A stretch of DNA of 64,000 bases from an uncultured Celeribacter sp. (GCF_963676475.1 NZ_OY781106.1:2666001-2730000); one strand, 5' to 3'; counted from the first letter of the stretch, positions 8,597 to 18,262 are shown. Numbers and translations: made by a program. The notes: a model not told the origin generated them from the sequence alone.

Positions 8597-9699
8597 CGAA
8601 AGGTCTTCCTCGGGTCAAACGCATCCCGCACGCCTTCGAAAATGAAGACCAGAAGCGAGAGCATGATGGCATAGGTGAAAAAGGCGGTGAAAGCGAGCCA
8701 GGGGGCCTGAAGGTTCTGTTTCGCCTGAAGCGTCAGCTCGCCCAAAGAAGGCGCAGACGACGGCAGACCAAAGCCCAGAAAGTCGAGAGAGGCCAGCATG
8801 CCAATATTGCCGGTCACGATGAAGGGCAGCATGGTCAAGGTCGCCACCATCGCATTGGGCAACATATGGCGGAACATGATCGTCCAGTTGCCAACGCCTA
8901 GGGCCCGCGCCGCACGGATATATTCGAAATTCCGCGCCCGCAGAAATTCGGCCCGAACGACGCCAACAAGCGCGGTCCAGCCGAAGAGAATGGTGACAAA
9001 GACCAAAAGCCAGAAACTTCGTCCCAATATGGCAAAGAGGATGATGATCACATAGAGCGCCGGCATCGCGCCCCAAATCTCCAACACGCGCTGGAATATG
9101 AGGTCCGTGCGTCCGCCGAAAAAGCCCTGAATCGCGCCCGCAATGACGCCGATGAGCGAGGACGCCAGCGACACCACGAGGGTGAAGAAAATCGACAGGC
9201 GGAAGCCGTAGATCACGCGGGCGACCACGTCGCGTTTGGTGTCATCCGTGCCCAGCCAGTTTTGGCGCGTCGGCGGCGAGGGCGCGGCACCCGGTCCTTC
9301 GACCTGCGTGTTGTAGGAATAGCGAATGGGCGGCCAGATCATCCAGCCTTTCTCGATCTCTTCGCCATTGACCACGCCGTCCTGGGCGTCCTCAATATAG
9401 GCCTCGGGATCATCGAAACAGTCGACCATGCCGCCGGTCTCGATCAGGCATTGCACCTCGGGATAGCGATAGACGGCCTCCGTGCGAAAATCGCCGCCGA
9501 ACTCGGTTTCCGGGTAGAACTTGAAGATCGGCATGTAATAGCCGCCGCGATATTGCACGAGGATCGGCTTATCGTTCGCGAGGAACTCGGCAAAGAGCGA
9601 CAGGCCGAAGAGGATCGAGAAAATGATCAGCGACCAATACGCGCGGCGGTTCGATTTGAAATTCCGCCAGCGACGGCGATTGAGTTCGGACATCTTCAT
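8593..9699 (-). CDS. yejE: Peptide ABC transporter permease YejE
   Basis: A 368-residue inner-membrane permease of the DppC/OppC class. One N-terminal transmembrane helix (about 18-40) is followed by a long periplasmic insert (about 45-150, containing YEVQ-like acidic stretches and CLIETGGMVDCFDD) that is typical of YejE and absent from ordinary DppC. Five further helices and the cytoplasmic EAA loop (EYIRAARALGVGNWTIMFRH) that contacts the ATPase follow. The start ATG at 9699 has GGAGGG upstream and overlaps the yejB stop by 4 bases. It forms the channel with YejB. Confidence 0.93.
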   Translation of the reverse strand: MKMSELNRRRWRNFKSNRRAYWSLIIFSILFGLSLFAEFLANDKPILVQYRGGYYMPIFKFYPETEFGGDFRTEAVYRYPEVQCLIETGGMVDCFDDPEAYIEDAQDGVVNGEEIEKGWMIWPPIRYSYNTQVEGPGAAPSPPTRQNWLGTDDTKRDVVARVIYGFRLSIFFTLVVSLASSLIGVIAGAIQGFFGGRTDLIFQRVLEIWGAMPALYVIIILFAILGRSFWLLVFVTILFGWTALVGVVRAEFLRARNFEYIRAARALGVGNWTIMFRHMLPNAMVATLTMLPFIVTGNIGMLASLDFLGFGLPSSAPSLGELTLQAKQNLQAPWLAFTAFFTYAIMLSLLVFIFEGVRDAFDPRKTFR

Positions 9700-10793
9700 G
9701 TGTCCCTCCGCTCGAAATCAATGCGCGGGTCGACGAAGACATACATCAAATCCGACAGGATGCCGATCAACAGACCGATGAGACCAAAGAAGAACAGAGT
9801 GCCGAAGATCACCGGATAGTCGCGCGCCAAGGCGGCCTCATAGCCCAAACGCCCCAAACCATCGAGGGAGAAGAGCGTCTCGATGATCACCGACCCGCCG
9901 AAAAACACACCGAGAAACAGCCCCGGAAAGCCCGCAATCACGATCATCATCGCGTTGCGGAAGACATGGCCGTAGAGGACGCGGGATTCTGGCAGGCCCT
10001 TGGCCTTGGCGGTGACCACATATTGTTTGCGAATCTCATCGAGAAAGGAGTTCTTGGTCAAAAGCGTGAGCGTGGCGAAGGACGAGATCACAGAGGCCAG
10101 AACCGGCAAGGCAATGTGCCAGAAATAATCGCCGATCTTGCCCAGCAAGGACATCTGATCCCAATCGGGCGAGGTCAGGCCGCGCAGCGGGAAAATCTGC
10201 CAATACGACCCACCCGCAAACAGAACCAAAAGCATAATCGCGAAAAGAAAGCTCGGGATCGCATAGGCGGCGATGATGATGCCTGAGGTCCATGTGTCAA
10301 ACTTCGACCCATCACGCACGGCCTTGCGGATGCCCAGAGGAATGGAAACCAGATAGGAAATCAAGGTCGCCCAAAGCCCCAAGGAAATCGACACCGGAAG
10401 CTTGTCCCAGACGAGATCCAAAACACCCTCGGATTTGAAATAGCTCTCCCCAAAATCGAAGCGCATGTAGTTCCACATCATCGTGAGGAAACGCTCCAAG
10501 GGCGGTTTATCGAGGCCGAATTGACGCTCCAGATCGGCGATGAACTCGGGCGGAAGGCCCCGCGCACCAGCGTATTCGCTTTGATAGGCGGTGTTTTCGG
10601 TCGCATTCGCGCTGCCCGCATCCGACTGGGTGCCCGTGATCGTCTCGAACACGTCGCCTTCGCCCTGCAAATTGGCGAGCACCTGTTCGACCGGACCGCC
10701 CGGCACGAATTGCGTCAGCGCGAAGTTCACCACCATGATCCCGATCAGCGTCGGAATGATCAACAGCACACGCCGTAGAATATAGGCTCCCAT
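9696..10793 (-). CDS. yejB: Peptide ABC transporter permease YejB
   Basis: A 365-residue DppB/OppB-class permease. It begins with the family's hallmark first helix (MGAYILRRVLLIIPTLIGI), then a periplasmic loop of about 100 residues, and five further helices with the EAA loop near TAKAKGLPESRVLYGHVFRN. The C-terminus (SDLMYVFVDPRIDFE) is the usual DppB ending. It pairs with YejE in the membrane to import oligopeptides. The ATG at 10793 has AAGGA upstream. It lies 51 bases after yejA and overlaps yejE by 4 bases, so the four genes form one operon. Confidence 0.94.
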   Translation of the reverse strand: MGAYILRRVLLIIPTLIGIMVVNFALTQFVPGGPVEQVLANLQGEGDVFETITGTQSDAGSANATENTAYQSEYAGARGLPPEFIADLERQFGLDKPPLERFLTMMWNYMRFDFGESYFKSEGVLDLVWDKLPVSISLGLWATLISYLVSIPLGIRKAVRDGSKFDTWTSGIIIAAYAIPSFLFAIMLLVLFAGGSYWQIFPLRGLTSPDWDQMSLLGKIGDYFWHIALPVLASVISSFATLTLLTKNSFLDEIRKQYVVTAKAKGLPESRVLYGHVFRNAMMIVIAGFPGLFLGVFFGGSVIIETLFSLDGLGRLGYEAALARDYPVIFGTLFFFGLIGLLIGILSDLMYVFVDPRIDFERRDT

Positions 10794-10844
10794 GAAGCGT
10801 CCTTACCGGATTGTTATCTCTGCTCTTGGCCGTCTCGCGGCTTT

Positions 10845-12725
10845 TTATTTCAATGCGCCTGCCGCGCGCAATTCCGCTTCGCGGTCGGCATTCACCCACC
10901 AGAAATCCAGATAGCCCAGATCGAGCGGCGGCATCGTGTCCTCATCGGGGTGCTCATACATGTCGTAATAAGCGACCCAATAGCTGTCGTTCATATGCGC
11001 GGGCACGATAAAATAGTCGTAGCGCATGATCCGGTCGGCGGCTTTGACCATCGCCGCCATGTCGTCATAGGTCTCGGCGTTGAGGATTTCCTTGCCGATC
11101 GTTTCAATCGCCGGGTTGCAATAGCCCGCCGGGTTGAAAATATCGTCCACTTCCTCGCAGCCGTATTTTTGCAAGAACCCGGCACCCTCTTCGAAGCCAT
11201 TGGAATAGCCGTCGAAGATCATGTCATAGTCAAAGCTTTGCTTGCGCGCCTGATATTGGTTCGGGTCGATCCGGTTGTAGGTGGCATCGACGCCCAGTGC
11301 GATCAGGTTTTCGACATAGGGTTTGATGAGCCGATCCCAAGACGGGCTGTAATGCAGGATTTCAAGGGACAGCACCTCGCCCGAAGCATTGCGCATCTTG
11401 CCGTCATCGCCGGGGGTGTAGCCGGCTTCGGCCAAAAGCGCCATGGCCTGACGCATGTTGCGGCGATCCAGAGAGCGGTCGCCAGAGCTATGCGGCAAAA
11501 GCGCCTCCTCGGTAAAGATCGCCTCGGGCAGATCGTCTTTGACGCCTTCGAGCACGGCAAGTTCCTTGCCCTCCGGCAGGCCGGTCGCCATCAGCTCCGG
11601 CGTTTGCCAAAAGCTTTCGCGTTGGGAAAACAACCCGTATTGCAGCGTCTCGTTGGTCCAGGTGAAGTTGTACATCAGCCCTAGCGCCAAACGCACATTG
11701 CGGTCCTGCAATTTCTCGCGCCGCAAGTTGAACAGGAACCCGGTCGCGCCGGGAATATTGCCATTGTGCAGGGTTTCCTTTTTCACCCAGCCATTCTCAA
11801 GCGCCGGAAAATCGTAATTCGTCGCCCAGACCAGGGAGGAAAATTCCTGACGGAAGGTGATGTCACCAGCTTTGAAGGCTTCGAACGCCGCGATGGTATC
11901 GCCGAAATAGGTCACACGAATGGTGTCGAGGTTGTTACGCCCAACGTTGAACGGATGCTTCGCGCCCCAATAGTCGGGATTGCGGCTGTATTCGACCCAC
12001 TGACCCGGATCATAAGCGGTCAGCATATAGGGCCCGGTGCCCGGCGAGGTCTCGTAGCGTTTCTCATCGAGACGGTGACCGGTTTCCTCGAACCACGCCT
12101 TTTTCATCACCAGCGTCGCGCCCGCCTGACCGATCAAGCCGCTGCGCGGAATGTCCGGTTGAAAGGTGAACTTGACGGTGTGTTCATCAAGCGCCTCGAC
12201 CTTTTCGATCATCGCGGACACACCCGCACGCCAGGATGGCGTGCCCTCGGCAATGAATTTATTGTGGGTGTAGACCACATCCTCGGCGGTCATCGGTGAA
12301 CCGTCGGAAAAGGTCACATCGTCACGCAGGTGGAAAATCACCCAATCCTTGCTCTCCGGATATTCGATGGTCTCGCAAAGCACACAATAGCTGGCCGATT
12401 TATACTCATCCGCGGTCCCGACCATCAGGCGCTCATACATCGAAGACGACAGGAGCGCGGGCGTGCCGGACAGTGTGGAAAAGGGGTTCAGACTGTCGAA
12501 TGTGCCCACGGTGCCAAGGATGATCTCGCCGCCTTTCGGGGCCTCCGGGTTGACGTAATCGAGATGATCGAAGGGGGCATCGTATTTCGCCTCGTCCCAG
12601 TCGGAATACCAGGTCGAGGTGATGGTGTCCGCATCCTGCGCCCAAGCGCCTTCGCCCACCCCCCCCGACAAAAGGCCAAGCGTTGCCATGACAGGAAAGA
12701 CGCGGGCGAAGGGGCGTTGGATCAT
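10845..12725 (-). CDS. yejA: Peptide-binding periplasmic protein YejA
   Basis: This 626-residue SBP_bac_5-family solute-binding protein captures peptides in the periplasm for YejBEF. Residues 1-28 form a signal peptide ending around GAWAQ. The mature protein has the class-C binding-protein features: the LNPFSTLSG block, the TAEDVVYTHNKF segment and the C-terminal YFIVPAHMNDSYWVAYYD block typical of YejA. I start at the ATG at 12725 behind GGAGA, because the open extension upstream has no signal-peptide character. In enterobacteria the system imports microcin C and antimicrobial-like peptides; here general oligopeptide scavenging is the safe inference. No local regulator is visible. Confidence 0.94.
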   Translation of the reverse strand: MIQRPFARVFPVMATLGLLSGGVGEGAWAQDADTITSTWYSDWDEAKYDAPFDHLDYVNPEAPKGGEIILGTVGTFDSLNPFSTLSGTPALLSSSMYERLMVGTADEYKSASYCVLCETIEYPESKDWVIFHLRDDVTFSDGSPMTAEDVVYTHNKFIAEGTPSWRAGVSAMIEKVEALDEHTVKFTFQPDIPRSGLIGQAGATLVMKKAWFEETGHRLDEKRYETSPGTGPYMLTAYDPGQWVEYSRNPDYWGAKHPFNVGRNNLDTIRVTYFGDTIAAFEAFKAGDITFRQEFSSLVWATNYDFPALENGWVKKETLHNGNIPGATGFLFNLRREKLQDRNVRLALGLMYNFTWTNETLQYGLFSQRESFWQTPELMATGLPEGKELAVLEGVKDDLPEAIFTEEALLPHSSGDRSLDRRNMRQAMALLAEAGYTPGDDGKMRNASGEVLSLEILHYSPSWDRLIKPYVENLIALGVDATYNRIDPNQYQARKQSFDYDMIFDGYSNGFEEGAGFLQKYGCEEVDDIFNPAGYCNPAIETIGKEILNAETYDDMAAMVKAADRIMRYDYFIVPAHMNDSYWVAYYDMYEHPDEDTMPPLDLGYLDFWWVNADREAELRAAGALK

Positions 12726-12853
12726 AGTCGGGTCTCCGGGAAAATTATGGGATGTCTTGCGATTGACGGTAATGTGCCAAAGCGCCGGGATGCAAGTTAC
12801 ATGCGCTCGAATTTGCGTGATCGGGTGCGCCGCCCCCAAGCTCTGCCCAAAAC

Positions 12854-12886
12854 AAAACCCCCACCGGTGCGGCCAGTAGGGGTTTT
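12854..12886 (-). terminator. Rho-independent terminator downstream of cycM
   Basis: AAAACCCC and GGGGTTTT arms around a GC-rich loop. On the minus strand the stem is followed by TTTTGTTTT, so it most likely ends the cytochrome c transcript (stop at 12944) before yejA. Confidence 0.75.
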
Positions 12887-12943
12887 ATGTGGAGAGTCTT
12901 TGTGGGGTCTCTCGTTTTCCGCGTACGGGCGGATGAAACGGAC

Positions 12944-13462
12944 TTAGCCGGAAATCGACTGAAGATAGGCCACGATATTGGCGCGGTCTTCGATCTTTTT
13001 CAGACCGGCAAAGGACATCTTGTTGCCCGGAATCTCGTCTTTCGGGCTTTCCAGATAGGCGTTCAGCAGTTCCGGGGTCCAGGCACCGCCATGCGAGGCC
13101 ATCGCGTCGGAGTAGGAAAAGTCGCCAACGGACGCCAGCTCACGCCCGAACACGCCATCGAGGTGCGGCCCCGTGCCGTTCGAGCCGTCAACCTTGTGAC
13201 AGGCTTTGCATTTGCCAAAGACTTTCTCGCCCTTGGCCGGATCGGCAGAGGCCAGAAGTTCGTCAAAGCTCACTTCGACCACTTCTTCTTCCACGGCGTC
13301 GTCTTCGCCCGTGGCGATCACATAGGCTTGGACATGCTCACCGTCGTGTCCGGTGGCATCCATGGCATAGATGGAAGTTGCGGCCCAATTGCCGAGCAGG
13401 AAGATCAAGAATGTGCCGCATACGCCGCCCACGATCTTGGTAAGGGTCATAGTGTTGAACAT
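12944..13462 (-). CDS. cycM: Membrane-anchored cytochrome c (CycM / c552 type)
   Basis: The 172-residue protein has an uncleaved N-terminal membrane anchor (about 8-30), an acidic linker containing EEEVVEV (about 50-70) and a class I cytochrome c domain. Haem attaches at CKACH (85-89) and the axial Met is probably M149 in GNKMSF. This layout matches the alphaproteobacterial cytochrome cy/CycM/c552 group, which carries electrons from the bc1 complex to a terminal oxidase while tethered to the membrane. The start at 13462 has GGAAC upstream; a Met four codons later is possible. It is divergent from pheA and ends at a terminator. Confidence 0.93.
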   Translation of the reverse strand: MFNTMTLTKIVGGVCGTFLIFLLGNWAATSIYAMDATGHDGEHVQAYVIATGEDDAVEEEVVEVSFDELLASADPAKGEKVFGKCKACHKVDGSNGTGPHLDGVFGRELASVGDFSYSDAMASHGGAWTPELLNAYLESPKDEIPGNKMSFAGLKKIEDRANIVAYLQSISG

Positions 13463-13584
13463 ATTGCGTTCCGTTCCTATAGGTTCGTCGGGCGATATCT
13501 ACCCGCTTCCCATGATTCATTTCAAGGTATAAGACCGAAACCCGCACAAGTTAGCGCAGATCAAACGCAGGAAAAGGGGTAAAT

Positions 13585-14415
13585 ATGGCCGTTCGCATCG
13601 CATTTCAGGGGGAACCCGGCTCCTATTCGCATCAAGCCTGTGCCGAAGCACGTCCAGATTACGACCCTTTCCCCTGCCCGACTTTCGAGGATGCAATGGA
13701 AGCGGTGCGCACGGGCGCCGCCGATCTGGGCATGATCGCGGTCGAGAATTCGACCTATGGCCGGGTGCAGGACGTCTATCACCTTTTGCCCGATTCCGGT
13801 CTGCACATCATCGACGAGACCTTTGTGCGGGTGCATGTGAACCTCTTGGGCCTGCCAGGGACAAAGATTTCCGACATCAAGACCGCCCGTGCCATGTCCG
13901 TCCTTTTGGGTCAGGCCCGTGGCTTTATTCGCGAACATGGCCTCACGACCGTCAACTGGTCCGACAACGCCGCAGCCGCGCGCTCCGTGACCGAAGAGGG
14001 CAACCCCGAGATTGGAGCCTTTGCCTCCGAGCTGGCCGGTGAGATTTTCGGCCTCGACGTCCTCGCGCGTCACGTTGAGGACCATAAACTCAACACCACG
14101 CGGTTCCTGATCATGGCCCGCGAGCCGAATTATGAACGCCGCGCAGACAAGATGGTCACCGCCTTCATGTTCCGCGTCCGCAACATTCCCGCCGCGCTCT
14201 ATAAAGCGATGGGCGGTTTCGCGACCAATGGCATCAACATGACAAAGCTGGAAAGCTATATGGTCGACGGCGTCTTCACCGCGACGCAATTCTACGCCGA
14301 CATCGAAGGCCACCCGGAGGACGACAACGTGCGCCTGGCCCTCGATGAGCTACGCTATTTCACGGAAATGGTGGAAATTCTGGGCGTCTACCCGGCCGAC
14401 CCGCGCCGGACCTAA
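13585..14415 (+). CDS. pheA: Prephenate dehydratase
   Basis: The enzyme converts prephenate to phenylpyruvate, the committed step to phenylalanine. This 276-residue protein is a monofunctional dehydratase without a chorismate mutase domain. The periplasmic-binding-protein-like catalytic lobes (about 1-180) include the essential TRF motif (172-174, in NTTRFL). The C-terminal ACT domain (about 190-270) contains the Phe-binding ESY motif (223-225, in KLESYM), so feedback inhibition by phenylalanine is expected. The ATG at 13585 has AAGGGG upstream. It is divergent from cycM with a 122-base gap. Confidence 0.95.
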   Translation: MAVRIAFQGEPGSYSHQACAEARPDYDPFPCPTFEDAMEAVRTGAADLGMIAVENSTYGRVQDVYHLLPDSGLHIIDETFVRVHVNLLGLPGTKISDIKTARAMSVLLGQARGFIREHGLTTVNWSDNAAAARSVTEEGNPEIGAFASELAGEIFGLDVLARHVEDHKLNTTRFLIMAREPNYERRADKMVTAFMFRVRNIPAALYKAMGGFATNGINMTKLESYMVDGVFTATQFYADIEGHPEDDNVRLALDELRYFTEMVEILGVYPADPRRT

Positions 14416-14444
14416 GACCTGAAACCTGAGACGCGCAAACAGGG

Positions 14445-14918
14445 TTAGCGTTTCGGCGCGCCCTGATACTGTTCCGACAGGTGTTCACAATAGGATTGGA
14501 TGCGCTTTTCGAACCGCTTTTGCAGGGTCGCTTTGGCGAATTTCACCGACTGAACCAGAATGCGTGCCGACAGCGTCTTTGGGCGCACATCATAGCCAAA
14601 GGTCACCCGTGTGCGTTGCGGCGACAGAGGGACAAGTTCCGTCTTCAGCTCCATGTTCAGCCCTCCCGACACGGCCGTGGCCACAATGATATTGGGCGCG
14701 TCAAATTCGACGATCTCGGCAAAAAGGTCCCGCAACTTCCCGCGAAACGGCACTTTCAATGTCCAGCCAGCGCCAACATCGCGTGGCTGCGTTGCGGCCT
14801 TGCGCTTGACATCAATCCCGCGACGCATGGCCTGACGCTCCAGCCCATCGAAATCCGTGATGTGCTCGAAAACGAATTCTGCCGGAGCTTCAATATCCTG
14901 ACGCGTTGAGAATTTCAT
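14445..14918 (-). CDS. SRPBCC (START-like) family protein
   Basis: A 157-residue single-domain protein that begins MKFSTRQDIEAPAEFVFEHITDFDG, the usual entry strand of the helix-grip SRPBCC/START fold, which encloses a hydrophobic ligand cavity. It ends in a long amphipathic helix (LVQSVKFAKATLQKRFEKRI). No signal peptide is present. Function is unknown; relatives bind lipids or polyketides. A GGTGAGCAGGT sequence lies before the ATG. It is convergent with pheA and 39 bases downstream of nudC, possibly in the same transcript. Confidence 0.8.
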   Translation of the reverse strand: MKFSTRQDIEAPAEFVFEHITDFDGLERQAMRRGIDVKRKAATQPRDVGAGWTLKVPFRGKLRDLFAEIVEFDAPNIIVATAVSGGLNMELKTELVPLSPQRTRVTFGYDVRPKTLSARILVQSVKFAKATLQKRFEKRIQSYCEHLSEQYQGAPKR

Positions 14919-14957
14919 ACCTGCTCACCTGTTACCTTCCGCAAATAGGTTATTCCG

Positions 14958-15896
14958 TTATTCCCAATCATCCGCAAGCCACTTGGCCATCAGAACCTGC
15001 GCGATGGCGCCTTTTCTTGCAGGCGCAATCTCTGGATGTTGCCCGGCCATCGCCAGAGCCAGCTCTTCGCGCCGCACCCAGCGCGCATCCTCGATCTCGA
15101 CCGGGTCGATGATGATTTCCGTGCTCTCCGCCTCCGCGCGACAGCCCAACATCAGGGACGCCGGGAAGGGCCAGGGCTGGCTGGTGACATAGGTGACCTT
15201 GCCGACACGCACGCCTGCCTCTTCGAACACCTCGCGCCGCACCGCCGCTTCGATGGGTTCGCCCGGTTCGACGAAGCCGGCCAAGAGGGAATACATCCGC
15301 TCCGGCCAATTTTCATTGCGGCCCAAAAGGACGGAATTGCCGCGGGTCACCAGCATGATCACCACCGGATCGGTGCGCGGAAAATGCGAGACCCCACAAG
15401 CGGGGCATTCCCTTTGCCAACCCGCCTGAGACATCTCCGTTTTGGTCCCGCAAGCGGCACAAAATCCGTGGCTGCGATGCCATGCGAACAGTCCACGCGC
15501 CGTGCCCGCCATTTCCGCCTCAAGCGGCGTCAGCGTCGTCATCACCGCGCGCAGATCGCGAAATGTCAGCCCGTCCAGTTCCTTGAACTCCACGCTTGCG
15601 CTCGACCATGGCGAGGTATCCTCGTCGGAGACCAGCGGCTCGAAGGCACCGACATCACGAGCAAAAACCGGCTGACCGTTGGGCAGAAGGCCGAGGAAAA
15701 GCTCCTGCGCCTCAGCCGAAGCAAATGCATCCGCGCCAAGCAGCGCCAAGGCGCCCGCCGCATCGGTCGGCACATGCCCGCGCCAGATCGGCATCACGAG
15801 CGCGTCCACCTGTCCGCGCATCACATCGGCCTTGGCTCGCAAATGCGCGGTCCTGTTCAATTCTCCGCCCGCGAGCGGCACCAAATCCTGTTTCAT
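14958..15896 (-). CDS. nudC: NADH pyrophosphatase / NAD-cap hydrolase
   Basis: NudC splits NADH into NMNH and AMP and, in E. coli, removes NAD caps from RNA. The 312-residue protein has the family architecture: an N-terminal domain (1-140), a four-cysteine zinc ribbon (C146, C149, C164, C167), a Nudix box (GFVEPGEP at 207-214 through REVFEEAGV at 221-229) and directly after it the NADH-specific SQPWPFPASLM motif (239-249). The last motif separates NudC from general Nudix hydrolases. It starts with ATG at 15896. A 263-base gap separates it from cpdB; that gap holds divergent promoter sequence and nothing else I can identify. Confidence 0.95.
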   Translation of the reverse strand: MKQDLVPLAGGELNRTAHLRAKADVMRGQVDALVMPIWRGHVPTDAAGALALLGADAFASAEAQELFLGLLPNGQPVFARDVGAFEPLVSDEDTSPWSSASVEFKELDGLTFRDLRAVMTTLTPLEAEMAGTARGLFAWHRSHGFCAACGTKTEMSQAGWQRECPACGVSHFPRTDPVVIMLVTRGNSVLLGRNENWPERMYSLLAGFVEPGEPIEAAVRREVFEEAGVRVGKVTYVTSQPWPFPASLMLGCRAEAESTEIIIDPVEIEDARWVRREELALAMAGQHPEIAPARKGAIAQVLMAKWLADDWE

Positions 15897-16159
15897 GTGA
15901 TTGGCTTACGCCCGGTTGCCCGTTCGAACCAAGACACCCTGACATCTCGGCAACCGCGGCGCAGATTTCCTGTTGCTATTTTGCGACAAAAGACAATAAT
16001 GCAATTTAAAGTTGCGCACTTGACCCAGATGGCAACCCAAAATGGATTGCTTGCCTCTTTTGTATTGGTAAATTCGTGAACGTCACATCTTTGTCTTGTG
16101 GCGGAAAGATGGTCGCATCACCCTGTACCCAGGCCCGTTTCAAGACATGGAGTAGCCAG

Positions 16160-18136
16160 ATGAACCGTCTGAAAAAACACATAAATCGCCGGGGTTTTCT
16201 GTCCCGCACAATCGCAGGAACTGCTTTGATTGCTCTTCATCCCTTTTCGGCCCGCGCCAGCGCCAACCAGGCGCATTTGCGGATCATGGAAACCACGGAC
16301 CTGCACGTCCATGTGTTTCCCTATGACTACTATGCCGACAAGCCTGTAGATACGGTGGGCCTCGCCCGCACTGCCGCGCATATCAATGACATCCGTCATG
16401 AGGCAACCAATGCAATGCTTTTGGACAATGGCGATTTCTTGCAGGGCAATCCGATGGGCGACTTCATCGCCTATGAGCGAGGGATGAAAGAGGGTGACAT
16501 GCACCCGGTCATCACCGCGATGAACACGCTGGGATTTGACGCCTCGACCTTGGGCAACCACGAATTCAACTACGGCATCGACTTTCTGATGAAGGCGCTG
16601 GCGGGCGCGCATTACCCGGTGATTTCCGCCAACGTCGTCAAGGAAATGGGTGCCACGCCCCGCGACGACGTCACGCTTTTGCCGCCCTATGTGATCCTCG
16701 ACCGCGAGATCACCGACGGCGCGGGCGATACGCATAAGATCAAGATCGGTCTCATTGGCTTCGTGCCGCCGCAGATCATGATGTGGGACCGCAAGAACCT
16801 CGAAGGCAACGTGAACGCCCGCGATATTGTCGAGACCGCCCGCGCCTATGTGCCTGAGATGAAGGAAAAAGGCGCCGACCTCATTATCGCGCTGAACCAT
16901 TCCGGAATTGGATCTGCCGAGCACACCGTAGGCATGGAAAACGCCTCCGTGCCGCTGGCAGAAATCGACGGGGTGGATGCGCTTTTGACCGGGCACTCGC
17001 ACCTCGTCTTCCCCTCGCCAACCTATGACGGCTACGCCGCCGTAGACAGTGAAAAGGGTCTGATCCACGGCAAACCTGCCGTGATGGGCGGCTATTGGGG
17101 CTCGCACCTGGGCGTCATGGATTTGCTTTTGGAATATGAAGGCGGCGCATGGCGCGTGGTGACCAGCGAAGTCGAGACCCGTCCGATCTCGCGTCGCGAA
17201 GAAGACCGCTCGATCACGCCGCTCGTCGAAAGTGTCGAGCCTGTGCTGGCCTCCGTGCAGGACATCCACGACCAAACGCTGGCCTATGTGCGGCGCGCCG
17301 TGGGCAAAACTGCGGCTCCGCTGCACTCCTATTTCGCGCTGGTCGCCGATGATCCCTCGGTGCAGATCGTCTCCAACGCCCAGCTTTGGTACATCGGCGA
17401 GATGATGAAAGGCACGGAACACGAGGGCCTGCCGATCCTCTCCGCCGCCGCGCCCTTTAAGGCCGGCGGTCGTGGTGGCCCTGAATATTACACCGATGTG
17501 GCGCCGGGCGATGTGGCGATCAAAAACGTCGCCGATCTCTACCTTTACCCGAACACCATTCGGGCTGTGCGCATCAATGGCGCCCAACTCAAAGGCTGGC
17601 TGGAACGCTCTGCGGGCATGTTCAATCAGGTCGAGAAAGGCGCGACGGACGCGGTTCTCCTGAACCCCGACTTTGCCTCCTACAATTTCGACGTGATCGA
17701 CGGGGTGGACTATCAGATCGACATCTCGCAACCGTCGCGCTTCACGGCCAGTGGCGAGCCGCTGAACCCCGAGGCCTCGCGGATCGTCAATCTGACCTTC
17801 GAGGGCGCGCCCGTGTCCGACGACATGGAGTTTATCGTCGCCACCAACAACTATCGCGCGGGCGGTGGCGGCACCTTCCCCGGCGCCGATGGGTCCACGG
17901 TGATTTTCGAAGGCCCCGACACCAACCGCGACATCATCGTGCGCTATATCGTCGAACAAGGCACCGTCAATCCGACCGCTGACAACAACTGGTCGCTGGC
18001 GCCTCTGGGCGACACCACCGTATTGTTCCAAACCGGACCTGCGGCACGCACGCATCTCTCTGATCTCAAAGGCCTGACCATTGAGGACGCGGGCGAAGGC
18101 ACAGACGGATTCGCCCAATTCCGCATCACGCTCTGA
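16160..18136 (+). CDS. cpdB: Tat-exported 2',3'-cyclic-nucleotide 2'-phosphodiesterase/3'-nucleotidase
   Basis: A 658-residue periplasmic metallophosphoesterase that hydrolyses 2',3'-cyclic nucleotides and 3'-nucleotides to nucleosides and phosphate. The N-terminus has a twin-arginine signal (RRGFLS at 10-15 plus hydrophobic core, cleavage near ARASA). The calcineurin-type domain has the metal ligands in TTDLHVH (45-51), DNGDF (89-93), GNHEFNYG (132-139) and a later TGHSH. The C-terminal 5'-nucleotidase substrate domain follows, with NNYRAGGGGTFPG. I chose the ATG at 16160 (GGAG upstream), because an upstream in-frame start would bury the Tat signal. The Tat route is notable, as enterobacterial CpdB uses Sec. 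It ends in a strong terminator. Confidence 0.92.
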   Translation: MNRLKKHINRRGFLSRTIAGTALIALHPFSARASANQAHLRIMETTDLHVHVFPYDYYADKPVDTVGLARTAAHINDIRHEATNAMLLDNGDFLQGNPMGDFIAYERGMKEGDMHPVITAMNTLGFDASTLGNHEFNYGIDFLMKALAGAHYPVISANVVKEMGATPRDDVTLLPPYVILDREITDGAGDTHKIKIGLIGFVPPQIMMWDRKNLEGNVNARDIVETARAYVPEMKEKGADLIIALNHSGIGSAEHTVGMENASVPLAEIDGVDALLTGHSHLVFPSPTYDGYAAVDSEKGLIHGKPAVMGGYWGSHLGVMDLLLEYEGGAWRVVTSEVETRPISRREEDRSITPLVESVEPVLASVQDIHDQTLAYVRRAVGKTAAPLHSYFALVADDPSVQIVSNAQLWYIGEMMKGTEHEGLPILSAAAPFKAGGRGGPEYYTDVAPGDVAIKNVADLYLYPNTIRAVRINGAQLKGWLERSAGMFNQVEKGATDAVLLNPDFASYNFDVIDGVDYQIDISQPSRFTASGEPLNPEASRIVNLTFEGAPVSDDMEFIVATNNYRAGGGGTFPGADGSTVIFEGPDTNRDIIVRYIVEQGTVNPTADNNWSLAPLGDTTVLFQTGPAARTHLSDLKGLTIEDAGEGTDGFAQFRITL

Positions 18137-18170
18137 GCCGAATTGGCCGACCTGAGCGCATATCGACAAA

Positions 18171-18200
18171 GCGGCCACATCACGTGGCCGTTTTTTGTTT
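18171..18200 (+). terminator. Rho-independent terminator after cpdB
   Basis: The stem GCGGCCAC/GTGGCCG with a short loop is followed by TTTTTTGTTT. It lies 35 bases beyond the cpdB stop. Confidence 0.88.
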
Positions 18201-18252
18201 ACCAAATGGGCAAATAAAATTTTTCCGCCATTTTTTTACGCAGGCGTTAAGG

Positions 18253-18262
18253 TTGTATACAT
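18253..18262. promoter_or_regulatory. Candidate operator, TGTATACA palindrome
   Basis: A perfect 8-bp palindrome, TGTATACA, in the leader of the ABC importer about 85 bases before the binding-protein start. Similar palindromes serve GntR-family repressors in front of transporter genes, but the 8-mer could be chance; no GntR gene is adjacent. Confidence 0.25.

Noticed and set aside
15915..15935. A CGTTCGAACC block resembling a tRNA T-loop near the nudC start
   Set aside because: No matching acceptor, D or anticodon stems can be built around it. A second GGATCGAACCC block at about 27573 lies inside the trcR coding sequence.
16118..18205. A 695-codon open frame on the minus strand opposite cpdB
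   Set aside because: It is a mirror of a GC-rich gene: His/Arg/Gly-rich, with no family motif, no ribosome-binding site and complete overlap with a well-supported CpdB gene. The same applies to long antisense frames over pheT (42756-44933), yejF (7130-8674) and pyk (48234-49679).
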